A DNA stretch of 5,858 bases from an uncultured Synergistales bacterium (GCA_905234205.1 CAJOGG010000223.1:1-5858); one strand, 5' to 3'. Shown: positions 1 to 5,306, counted from the first letter of the stretch. Numbers and translations are program-made. The notes: generated by a model not told the origin, from the sequence alone.

Positions 1-567
1 AAAGTTCTTGATGAAGAACTCGCGCTGTCCCTGTGAATAATCGCTCGAAACGTCGTAAAGTAAAGCAGCCTTCTTAGCATTAAGATTCTTGAATGCGAAT
101 TGTGCCATGATTGCGCCCTGATACGGATCAAGGAAGCAAATTCTGAAGTTATACGGTCTGACTTTTCCGTTGTCGTCAACTGTTACTAATGGATTTGTCG
201 GAAGAGTGCCCAAGTGTGAGACATGTCCGCGATTGAATATCGGAGCCGCCGCAATGCATAAACCTGAACCTGACGGGCCAATCGTCGCAACAACTTTATC
301 CTGCTCAACAAGTCGTCGTGCCGCATTAACCATGTCTTCCTGACGTGTTCGGCAGTCATACATGATTACTTCCAAAGGACGGCCCAAAACTCCGCCAGCC
401 TCGTTGATTTCTTTCACGGCAATCTTGATGCTCTCAACTTCAGCAACTCCATATGCCGCAAAATCTCCCGTAACCGTCGCAATCTCGCCAATCTTTATAG
501 GCTCAACAGCAAACGCAGAAGAAGCAAGCAGAGATAAACAAAGGAGGGAAAATATTACTTTCTTCAT
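1..567 (-). CDS. Branched-chain amino acid/amide ABC transporter substrate-binding protein (LivJ/LivK type), C-terminus outside window
   Basis: Secreted solute receptor of an ABC importer, periplasmic (or anchored) at the cell surface. The ATG at 565-567 follows a GAGGTGA ribosome site (577-583), and 189 residues are readable to the left edge. Residues 1-20 form a signal peptide: MKK, a hydrophobic core, then an Ala-rich end (SSAFA) before VEPIKIG. The mature part has the periplasmic-binding-protein type 1 opening: IGEIATVTGDFAAYG (substrate-loop region), then the EINEAGGVLGRPLE, YDCRTRQEDMVNAARRL and IGPSGSG motifs, TNPLVTV, and YNFRICFLDPYQG with KKAALLYD, the usual crossover into the second lobe. 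The family is normally about 370-390 residues, so roughly half is visible. It is transcribed divergently from the dehydrogenase-TRAP operon. The ligand cannot be deduced; in this family it may be Leu/Ile/Val, other amino acids, amides or urea. The permease and ATPase genes would lie to the left, if linked. Confidence 0.93.
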   Translation of the reverse strand, partial: MKKVIFSLLCLSLLASSAFAVEPIKIGEIATVTGDFAAYGVAEVESIKIAVKEINEAGGVLGRPLEVIMYDCRTRQEDMVNAARRLVEQDKVVATIGPSGSGLCIAAAPIFNRGHVSHLGTLPTNPLVTVDDNGKVRPYNFRICFLDPYQGAIMAQFAFKNLNAKKAALLYDVSSDYSQGQREFFIKNF

Positions 568-604
568 GAGAATAAATCACCTCATTAAAATTTGAATGTG
601 AAAA

Positions 605-633
605 ATTCTAGCACAGTAAGTAAAAATTTTCAG
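605..633 (-). promoter_or_regulatory. Sigma70-type promoter for the Liv-type binding protein
   Basis: Read on the minus strand, there is a -35-like CTGAAA (628-633, 4 of 6 consensus), a 17-bp spacer and a -10 TAGAAT (605-610, 5 of 6) preceded by TGC, which makes an extended -10. Transcription would start near 598, leaving a short leader containing the GAGGTGA ribosome site. Confidence 0.6.
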
Positions 634-650
634 CGTTTAATCAATCAATG

Positions 651-670
651 AAATATAACATGTTCTATTT
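651..670. promoter_or_regulatory. 20-bp near-perfect palindrome, candidate operator between divergent promoters
   Basis: AAATATAACATGTTCTATTT is palindromic in 9 of 10 base pairs; only T656/C665 fail to match. The core AACATGTT is perfect. It lies 17 bp upstream of the minus-strand -35 and 21 bp upstream of the plus-strand -35, so one dimeric regulator could act on both promoters, more likely as an activator or by looping than by direct blocking. I cannot name the regulator family from the half-site, and no regulator gene is in the window. Confidence 0.5.
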
Positions 671-691
671 TGATGATGAAATTTTTATTAT

Positions 692-720
692 TTGACAGAA
701 AGAAATTACGCTAATACAAT
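692..720 (+). promoter_or_regulatory. Strong sigma70-type promoter for the dehydrogenase-TRAP operon
   Basis: Perfect -35 TTGACA (692-697), exactly 17 bp of spacer, and -10 TACAAT (715-720, 5 of 6). The predicted transcription start is near 727, giving a leader of about 47 nt before the ATG at 774. No other comparably good promoter was seen inside the operon, so this probably drives all genes to the terminator after dctM. Confidence 0.8.
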
Positions 721-773
721 TTTTCACAATTTCCATTACATACATAACAAGACAAGAGAGGAAAAGTCTATTC

Positions 774-1757
774 ATGAAAGCTATCACCATTGTAAAGCCC
801 GGTCAAGTTGAAATTCGAGATCTTCCAAAGCCGGAAATTAAGAATGATGAGGCATTGCTTCGTCCATTATTCGGGGGAATTTGCGGAAGTGATTTGAACT
901 CTTATCGCGGAACAAATGAATTCAGCGCGGAAATCGTTGAAATTGGCCGGGACGTTAAAAATTTCAAAGTCGGCGATATCGTTACAGCTAATCCATATTT
1001 CAATTGCGGACATTGTTATTCATGCGGCAGGGGATTAGTCAACGCTTGCATGTCAAATCAAACAATGGGAGTTCAGCGTGAAGGCGGATTTGCTGAGTTC
1101 GTCGCTATGCCCGGAAACCGATTAATCGACGGTAAAGGCTTGCCCCCAAAAACTTTAGCGTTAATCGAACCGTTTTGCATTGGTTATCATGGAATACAGC
1201 GTGCAGGAGTTAAAGCCGGCGATAAAGTTCTCGTTGTCGGTGCTGGAACAATCGGAGTATTAGCGGCGATTGCAGCAAAATCTCGCGGTGCTGAAGTCTG
1301 GATCTGCGACGTTGCTCCAAAAAAGTTGGAGTATGCAATGAAATTCGGCCTCAAAGGTACAATCTTGAACACCGGTGCTGAAGCGTTCGATAAAGCCTGG
1401 CGCGAAATTACTGACAATAACGGCTTCGATGTAACTGTTGAATGCGTCGGACTTCCCTCAACGTTCCAGAATTGCCTTGATGCCGCATGCTTCGGTGCTA
1501 GGGTTGCTGTAATCGGCGTTGGTAAACATAATATAGATCTGGACTTCACAATCATTCAGAAGAAAGAGCTCAACATTTACGGCTCAAGAAACGCAATGAC
1601 CCGTGACTTCGTAGAGCTTATCGATGTCGTACGCAGTCAAAATCTCAAAATCGACGACGTAATCACCAACATTTACCCGTTTGATAAAGCTGCTCAAGCA
1701 TTCGAGGACTTCGACAAAAACGCCGGAAGTATGCTGAAAGTTATGATTGAGTTTTAA
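774..1757 (+). CDS. Zinc-type medium-chain alcohol/sugar-acid dehydrogenase lacking the GHE segment
   Basis: Medium-chain dehydrogenase/reductase of 327 residues, cytoplasmic, expected to oxidise a secondary hydroxyl of a polyol or sugar acid with NAD(P)+. The start has GAGAGG at 756-761. Seen: GICGSD with Cys37 (first catalytic-zinc ligand); four structural-zinc cysteines at 78, 81, 84 and 92; EGGFAEF at 103-109; Glu132-Pro133; the Rossmann motif GAGTIG (156-161); Asp179 at the end of the second strand, suggesting NAD; and KKELNIYGSRNA near residue 263, resembling E. coli LgoD/YjjN L-galactonate dehydrogenase. Odd: relatives have about 11 more residues between Cys37 and the zinc-site Glu, ending in Gly-His-Glu. 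Here RGTN48 runs directly into E49FSAEIVEIG, so the His ligand is absent, and the protein is shorter than the usual ~340. The frame is intact. It may be inactive, altered, or affected by an assembly error. It is first in the TRAP operon, so its substrate is probably the imported acid or a derivative. Confidence 0.9.
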   Translation: MKAITIVKPGQVEIRDLPKPEIKNDEALLRPLFGGICGSDLNSYRGTNEFSAEIVEIGRDVKNFKVGDIVTANPYFNCGHCYSCGRGLVNACMSNQTMGVQREGGFAEFVAMPGNRLIDGKGLPPKTLALIEPFCIGYHGIQRAGVKAGDKVLVVGAGTIGVLAAIAAKSRGAEVWICDVAPKKLEYAMKFGLKGTILNTGAEAFDKAWREITDNNGFDVTVECVGLPSTFQNCLDAACFGARVAVIGVGKHNIDLDFTIIQKKELNIYGSRNAMTRDFVELIDVVRSQNLKIDDVITNIYPFDKAAQAFEDFDKNAGSMLKVMIEF

Positions 1758-1829
1758 AGCAAAATGAACTGCTCGGAAATGTGAAAACTTGCTGAAAAAG
1801 TTATGATTGAGTTCTAACGCTGGCAAAAT
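1733..1829 (+). repeat. Imperfect direct repeat: duplicated 3' end of the dehydrogenase gene
   Basis: The last 25 bases of the dehydrogenase gene (1733-1757) recur at 1791-1817 with one substitution (TTTTAA to TTCTAA) and two extra A's. Similarity continues a little past both stop codons (AAAATG at 1761-1766 and 1824-1829). In its own frame the second copy reads AEKVMIEF-stop, against SMLKVMIEF-stop for the real gene. It has no start codon or open frame upstream, because a TGA lies 9 bases before the repeat in that frame. It is best read as a relic of a duplicated or paralogous 3' end. Confidence 0.85.
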
Positions 1830-1851
1830 GTCAGTGTCAAGAAATTATTAT

Positions 1852-1859
1852 AAGGAGGA
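1852..1859 (+). promoter_or_regulatory. Near-ideal ribosome binding site of dctP
   Basis: AAGGAGGA, 8 bases before the dctP ATG. It is the strongest Shine-Dalgarno site in the operon, fitting a binding protein needed in excess over its permease. Confidence 0.85.
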
Positions 1860-1867
1860 ATTGTAAT

Positions 1868-2830
1868 ATGAAGAAAGTTTTTGCAGTTATCGTTATGTTA
1901 ATGCTCTGTGTAAGTTCTGCTTCGGCTGATGTTGTTTTACAGCTTGGGTTTGAGAACTCCATGAGTGAGCCGATTGGCCAGGCGTTATTGAAGTGGCAGG
2001 AACTCTTAGCGGCTCGTAATACCGGACTCACGATGCAGATTTTCCCGGATTCTCAGCTTGGCAACAAGACGGATTTAATTGACCAGATGCTTTTAGGTGA
2101 ACCAGTTATGACGCTTGCTGACGGAGCATTTTTCGCGGATTACGGCGTGCCTGACATGGGAATAGTCTTCGGGCCTTTCCTTTTCGCGAATTGGGATGAA
2201 TGCTGGAAACTAGTAGCGTCCGACTGGTGGAAGAACGAATGCGAGGAACTCAACAAAATGGGCCTCAAAGTCGTAACGTCAAACTGGGCTTATGGTGAAC
2301 GTCATACTCTCACGACAAAACCTGTAAAAACTGTTGATGACCTCAAAGGTTTACAAATCCGCGTTCCGACAAATCAAATTCAGACAAAGGGCTTTGAAGT
2401 ACTCGGAGCTACACCGGTCGGAATTTACACAGCGTTACAGCAGGGAACAATCGACGGCGGAGAAAATCCCTTGAGCACGCTTTACGGACGCAAACATCAT
2501 GAAGTCGCGAAATATTTAATCCTTGACGGCCATGTTCTGAACTATACGAACTGGATTTGCTCGTCAATGTGGTTTGACGGTCTTACTGAGGAACAGCAGA
2601 AAGCTCTTGTTGAGACTGGAAACGAAGCAGGAGTTTTCAACAATGAACTTCAGGCAAAAGCAAATGATTATTATCTTGACCTCATGAAGAAAGAAGGAGT
2701 TACGGTTGTTGATCCTGATGAAAAAGTTCTTGAAGGTTTCAGGACAAAAGCTCAAGATTTCTACAAAGAGGGAAAATTATTCAAGTGGTCGGACGGACTT
2801 TATGAGCGCGTAAAAGAAGCAATGAAATAG
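1868..2830 (+). CDS. dctP: TRAP transporter solute-binding protein DctP
   Basis: Periplasmic receptor of a tripartite ATP-independent transporter, 320 residues. The signal peptide is about residues 1-20 (MKKVFAVIVMLML core, cleavage after SASA). Family features in order: LQLGFENS at the mature N-terminus, FPDSQLGN at 59-66, a first-lobe segment with PFLF near 103-106, YGERHTLTTKP with Arg145, then KTVDDLKGLQIRVPTN carrying Arg165, the position that normally salt-bridges the ligand carboxylate. Next come GATP (180-183), LQQGTIDGGENP (190-201) and FDGLTEEQQKAL. Odd: between GATP and YTAL, relatives usually have about ten residues of the pattern xPMxxxEVYT, but here only VGI precedes YTAL. About five residues, including a usually conserved Glu, seem to be missing in frame next to the ligand cleft. 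The ligand is presumably an organic or sugar acid, because Arg165 is present and a LgoD-like dehydrogenase precedes; the exact substrate is unknown. Confidence 0.95.
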   Translation: MKKVFAVIVMLMLCVSSASADVVLQLGFENSMSEPIGQALLKWQELLAARNTGLTMQIFPDSQLGNKTDLIDQMLLGEPVMTLADGAFFADYGVPDMGIVFGPFLFANWDECWKLVASDWWKNECEELNKMGLKVVTSNWAYGERHTLTTKPVKTVDDLKGLQIRVPTNQIQTKGFEVLGATPVGIYTALQQGTIDGGENPLSTLYGRKHHEVAKYLILDGHVLNYTNWICSSMWFDGLTEEQQKALVETGNEAGVFNNELQAKANDYYLDLMKKEGVTVVDPDEKVLEGFRTKAQDFYKEGKLFKWSDGLYERVKEAMK

Positions 2831-2844
2831 CAAGTTAATTTTGG

Positions 2845-2880
2845 GGGAGTGAGCGTTAAAGTTTGCTCCCTATTTTTATT
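2845..2880 (+). terminator. Terminator-like hairpin between dctP and dctQ
   Basis: GGGAG at 2845-2849 pairs with CTCCC at 2866-2870. The stem continues inward through three G-U wobbles plus A-U and C-G pairs to about 10 bp, closing a 6-nt loop (GTTAAA). It is followed directly by TATTTTTATT. In an operon this is probably a leaky attenuator or a 3' stabiliser that keeps dctP mRNA above dctQM mRNA. The dctQ ribosome site lies immediately downstream (2882-2889). Confidence 0.65.
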
Positions 2881-2895
2881 CGGAGGTGAAATCTC

Positions 2896-3432
2896 TTGAC
2901 TACTTCTCTAACACGAAAAAAAGCTAATCCTCTCGTAAAATTTTTATGCAATCTCGACTTACTCATAGCCGCTCTTGCTCTCATAATCTTAACCCTCATT
3001 ACGACAGCCGGAGTCTTCAAGCGTTATGTTATGAAAGATCCAATCTTATGGCAGGAAGAAATTTCCGCGTTCTGTCAAGTCTGGATGGTCTACATGGGAT
3101 CCAGCGTTGCATTCCGAACTGGAAGCCACGTAGCAATTGAAATGTTGATTGACGCGCTGCCTGAAAAATTGCAAAAGTTCATGGGCTATGTGATTGATAT
3201 GATAGTTCTGTTCGTGCTCGTGTTCTTGCTGGTAAAGTCTCAAGCATACGTTGCTCAAGTCTTCGGACGTTCAGGAAGGCCCACGCCTATATTAAGAATA
3301 CCGTACACGTATCTTTACGGCGTTGCTCCTTATGGATGCGGCTTAATGATAATCAGCTATTTTGTGTCGAAATATGCCCCGATTTTCACAAAGTCAATTG
3401 AAGTCCCAGAAAATGAGGTGAACGAAGAATGA
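2896..3432 (+). CDS. dctQ: TRAP transporter small membrane subunit DctQ (TTG start)
   Basis: Small integral-membrane subunit that pairs with DctM; 178 residues, normal for the family. The start is TTG at 2896, chosen because GGAGGTGA (2882-2889) sits 6 bases upstream and no in-frame ATG or GTG fits. Four membrane segments fall at about residues 20-40, 54-73, 94-114 and 138-157. The family signature is clear: FKRYVMKDPILWQEEIS (41-57) with the Trp-x-Glu-Glu motif, VWMVYMGSSVAFRTGSHVAIE and LPEKLQK, followed by RPTPILRIPYTYLYG before the last membrane segment. The C-terminal tail is acidic (ENEVNEE), and its last codons contain the GAGGTG ribosome site for the next ORF. The stop overlaps that ORF's start (ATGA, 3429-3432), indicating translational coupling. 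Confidence 0.94.
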   Translation: MTTSLTRKKANPLVKFLCNLDLLIAALALIILTLITTAGVFKRYVMKDPILWQEEISAFCQVWMVYMGSSVAFRTGSHVAIEMLIDALPEKLQKFMGYVIDMIVLFVLVFLLVKSQAYVAQVFGRSGRPTPILRIPYTYLYGVAPYGCGLMIISYFVSKYAPIFTKSIEVPENEVNEE

Positions 3433-3533
3433 TTTTGCGAACATGCGGCGTAATCAGCTATTTCATTGCGAAGTATGCTAAAGCCCTCACGAAGTCAATC
3501 GAAGTCAATGAATATGAGGTGAACGAAGAATGA
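3336..3533 (+). repeat. Imperfect tandem duplication of the dctQ 3' end
   Basis: Copy 1 is 3351-3432 (inside dctQ) and copy 2 is 3452-3533; by direct count 63 of 82 bases match without gaps. A further 7 matching bases (ATGCGGC) lie upstream of each copy, with a small offset. At protein level 19 of 26 residues match (ISYF-KYA-TKSIEV-E-EVNEE). Several differences are silent third-position changes (TTT/TTC, AAA/AAG, ACA/ACG, ATT/ATC), so both copies seem to have diverged as coding sequence. Confidence 0.9.
3429..3533 (+). CDS. 34-codon mini-ORF, DctQ-tail relic coupled to dctQ and dctM
   Basis: An open frame starts at the ATG overlapping the dctQ stop (ATGA) and ends at a TGA overlapping the dctM start (ATGA). 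It has GAGGTG 8 bases upstream and carries the same GAGGTG 8 bases before dctM. The product begins MILRTCG and continues as a second version of the DctQ C-terminal tail (IAKYAKALTKSIEV, ending EVNEE). It has no full membrane segment, so it cannot act as DctQ. The first two codons (ATG ATT) equal those of dctM. It may be a fusion of a lost dctM start with a lost dctQ end, or a diverged tandem duplication. The likely role is simply to carry translating ribosomes from dctQ to dctM; a peptide function is unproven. Confidence refers to the ORF being translated. Confidence 0.55.
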   Translation: MILRTCGVISYFIAKYAKALTKSIEVNEYEVNEE

Positions 3534-4993
3534 TTAACGCGCTTAACTTGAGCATAGCCGGAGCAATCTTGCTTGTGATACTTTTGCGGGTATTAAAAGT
3601 TTCGTGGCCTGTCGTGATAATCGCGGCTCTCGTGCTTCTGGTCGGAGTAAATATTCAGTGGGTAAAGCCATTCTTAGAGAATATTGGCCGTTCACTCGGG
3701 ACAAATAAAGTTCTGGGAATTTCGGCGGTGTTAATGCTCGTCTTATTATTCCTGAAAGTTCCCGTGTTCGTCTCAGTTTTCGGCGGTTCGCTAATATATT
3801 TCCTGTTTAATCCCGGCATAAATCAAATTATCTTCGGACAAAAGGCCGTAACAGGAACAGAAAGCCCCTCACTCTTAGCAATTCCCTTCTTTGTGTGTGC
3901 TGGAACGTTCATGAATTATTCAGGCGTAACGACAAGAATTATGAATTTCTGCTCAGCCGTAACAGGAAGAATGCCCGGAGGTCTCGCACAAGTCAACGTT
4001 TTACTCTCAACGTTAATGGGCGGATTATCAGGTTCAAATTTGGCTGATGCCGCTATGGAAGCTAAAATGCTTGTTCCTGAGATGGAGAAGCAGGGATTTT
4101 CTAAGGAGTTCTCATCTGTCGTAACTGCCGCGTCCGCAATGATTACGCCGTTAATCCCGCCGGGAATTGCTATGATACTTTACGGCTGTATTGCTGATGT
4201 CTCAATCGGAAAATTATTCATGTCGGGTATCACAGTTGGAGGCGCGCTTTGCATTGGCATGATGATACTTGTACACTTTATATCTAAGAAGCGCGGATAT
4301 CTCCCAATCAGGAATACTAAAATGTCATGGGCTGAACTCTGGGGACACTTAAAGCCCGCATTGCTCCCGTTATGCTTGCCAATAATCATAATCGGAGGAA
4401 TTAGGCTCGGAGTTTTCACAGCGACCGAAGCAGGAGCTATCGCGATAATTTACGCCATAATCTTGGGCTTGCTTTATCGTGAGTTAACGCTCAAGGGAAT
4501 TGTTCAGGCCTGCAAAGAGACAGTCAGCACAACCGGCGGCATAATGTTAATCGTGTCGGCAGCTTCAGTCTTCTCATGGGTATTGACGAAAGAAAGAATT
4601 CCCCAGCAGTTGACGGAGTTCATCGTATCAATATGTCCGAACAAATACGCGTTCTTGATCGCCGTAAATATCTTCGTCCTAATCGTCGGAATGTTCATCG
4701 AGGGCAATGCTACAATGATCGTTCTTGTCCCGTTACTTGCTCCGATAGCCAGACAATACGGAATTGACGAGATACAATTTGCCATGATTTACATCTTCAA
4801 TAATGCGATCGGTGCTTTATCTCCTCCTATGGGAACGTTGATGTTCGTAACGTGTTCAGTCACTGGCTGTAAGACTAAGACGTTCATGAAGGAAGCTATT
4901 CCGTTCTACTTGCTGTTGATCGTCCTGTTAATGTTGTTGACGTTCTGCCCGCCGGTAACTACAGCGATTGTGAAGCTGACATACGGAGGATAA
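3530..4993 (+). CDS. dctM: TRAP transporter large permease subunit DctM
   Basis: Ion-coupled permease subunit of the TRAP system, inner membrane, 487 residues. The ATG overlaps the preceding stop (ATGA), with GAGGTG at 3516-3521. DctM family motifs in order: FLKVPVFVSVFGG (74-86), IPFFVCAGTFMNYSG (118-132), GGLSGSNLADAAMEAKMLVPEM (164-185), ITPLIPPGIAMILYG (205-219), FTATEAGAIAIIY (296-308), MFIEGNATMIVLVPLLAPI (388-406) and ALSPPMGTLMFVTCSVTG (429-446). These include both substrate/sodium hairpin regions and the Pro-Pro elements, so the core appears complete. Unusual: the core normally starts within the first 10-20 residues, but here about 60 residues precede it, with two predicted hydrophobic segments (7-21 and 25-42) and then a short linker. 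DctQ is separate and complete, so this is not a QM fusion. The gene ends the operon; a terminator follows 9 bases after the stop. Confidence 0.95.
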   Translation: MINALNLSIAGAILLVILLRVLKVSWPVVIIAALVLLVGVNIQWVKPFLENIGRSLGTNKVLGISAVLMLVLLFLKVPVFVSVFGGSLIYFLFNPGINQIIFGQKAVTGTESPSLLAIPFFVCAGTFMNYSGVTTRIMNFCSAVTGRMPGGLAQVNVLLSTLMGGLSGSNLADAAMEAKMLVPEMEKQGFSKEFSSVVTAASAMITPLIPPGIAMILYGCIADVSIGKLFMSGITVGGALCIGMMILVHFISKKRGYLPIRNTKMSWAELWGHLKPALLPLCLPIIIIGGIRLGVFTATEAGAIAIIYAIILGLLYRELTLKGIVQACKETVSTTGGIMLIVSAASVFSWVLTKERIPQQLTEFIVSICPNKYAFLIAVNIFVLIVGMFIEGNATMIVLVPLLAPIARQYGIDEIQFAMIYIFNNAIGALSPPMGTLMFVTCSVTGCKTKTFMKEAIPFYLLLIVLLMLLTFCPPVTTAIVKLTYGG

Positions 4994-5002
4994 AATTTTT
5001 CA

Positions 5003-5040
5003 GCAGTCTGTTTCTTCGTGAGATGGACTGCAATTTTTTC
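5003..5040 (+). terminator. Intrinsic terminator of the TRAP operon
   Basis: GCAGTC (5003-5008) pairs with GACTGC (5026-5031). Six more inner pairs, some of them G-U, leave a TTCGT loop for a 12-bp stem, followed by AATTTTTT. It starts 9 bases after the dctM stop. Confidence 0.85.
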
Positions 5041-5050
5041 ACACTTCATC

Positions 5051-5059
5051 TGATATAAT
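5051..5059 (+). promoter_or_regulatory. Extended -10 promoter for the small-peptide unit
   Basis: TGA followed by a perfect TATAAT (5054-5059) forms an extended -10. No convincing -35 hexamer exists at 16-18 bp; that position falls on the preceding terminator's stem end and T-run. The start of transcription would be near 5066. Confidence 0.6.
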
Positions 5060-5065
5060 ATTCCT

Positions 5066-5143
5066 CACGAGGGAGCACCGGGTGAGTTCAGAGGCTCACT
5101 TCTGCAACGGGGGAACCGCTCTGTGGAAAGGTGGTGTGTAGGC
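5066..5143 (+). promoter_or_regulatory. Foldable GC-rich 5' leader of the small-peptide gene
   Basis: The leader of about 78 nt is much richer in G and C than its surroundings. Possible helices: GGTGAG (5081-5086) with CTCACT (5095-5100); CAGAG in that loop (5089-5093) with CTCTG (5119-5123), which would be an alternative fold or a pseudoknot; CGG/CCG (5108-5110/5116-5118); and CACC (5076-5079) with GGTG inside the ribosome site (5130-5133). The last would hide the Shine-Dalgarno, suggesting translational control. It matches no riboswitch or structured RNA class I know. Confidence 0.4.
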
Positions 5144-5284
5144 TTGCGTAGTCAGGCAAATGCTAAGAAGCGCAAGAAGAAAGCAACCAAAAAGCAGTGG
5201 CGTAAGTATGTACCCCATATACATCACGTAGTTTATTGGTTTGTTAGGCTTGTTCTACTCTTGGTAGACTGGTTTACGAACTAA
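5144..5284 (+). CDS. 46-residue Lys/Arg-rich small membrane peptide, unknown family
   Basis: TTG start at 5144 with AGGTGG (5129-5134) 9 bases upstream; stop TAA at 5282-5284. The N-terminal half is very basic (KKRKKKATKKQWRKY, residues 8-22), then a His-rich stretch PHIHH (24-28), then a hydrophobic, aromatic segment YWFVRLVLLLVDWF (31-44) interrupted by one Arg and one Asp, ending in TN. This predicts a short amphipathic or single-pass membrane peptide held on the inner face by its positive N-terminus. The gene is a self-contained unit with its own extended -10 promoter, folded leader and a terminator overlapping its stop. I do not recognise the family. Size, composition and leader resemble type I toxin peptides, but no antisense RNA could be placed; a phage-derived or signalling peptide is also possible. 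No in-frame ATG offers a better start. That it is a real gene rests on the coincidence of promoter, ribosome site, codon pattern and terminator. Confidence 0.6.
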   Translation: MRSQANAKKRKKKATKKQWRKYVPHIHHVVYWFVRLVLLLVDWFTN

Positions 5285-5302
5285 ACTAGTGGTTGTTTTT
5301 AT
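5268..5302 (+). terminator. Intrinsic terminator overlapping the small-peptide stop codon
   Basis: ACTGGTTTA (5268-5276) pairs with TAAACTAGT (5282-5290) across a CGAAC loop (9 bp, one G-U pair), followed by GGTTGTTTTTAT. The stop codon TAA begins the 3' arm, so the last codons double as the terminator stem. Confidence 0.65.
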
Positions 5303-5306
5303 CTCA

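Noticed and set aside
362..595. Open frame on the plus strand opposite the Liv-type binding protein
   Set aside because: It lies antisense to a clear coding sequence with signal peptide and family motifs, and has no sensible ribosome site or domain.
885..935. Frameshift in the dehydrogenase to explain the missing GHE
   Set aside because: The frame is continuous on both sides with family residues, and no other frame here encodes a GHE motif, so it is an in-frame absence.
1187..1555. Minus-strand open frame of about 120 codons inside the dehydrogenase gene
   Set aside because: It is antisense to the nucleotide-binding domain; its composition is that of a reverse-frame shadow and it has no recognisable motifs.
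5066..5143. Leader as SRP RNA, tmRNA, RNase P RNA or a known riboswitch
   Set aside because: It lacks the conserved cores of each (for example the GGAAG/AGCAG SRP loop, a tmRNA tag ending, or the SAM, TPP, FMN and cobalamin boxes).
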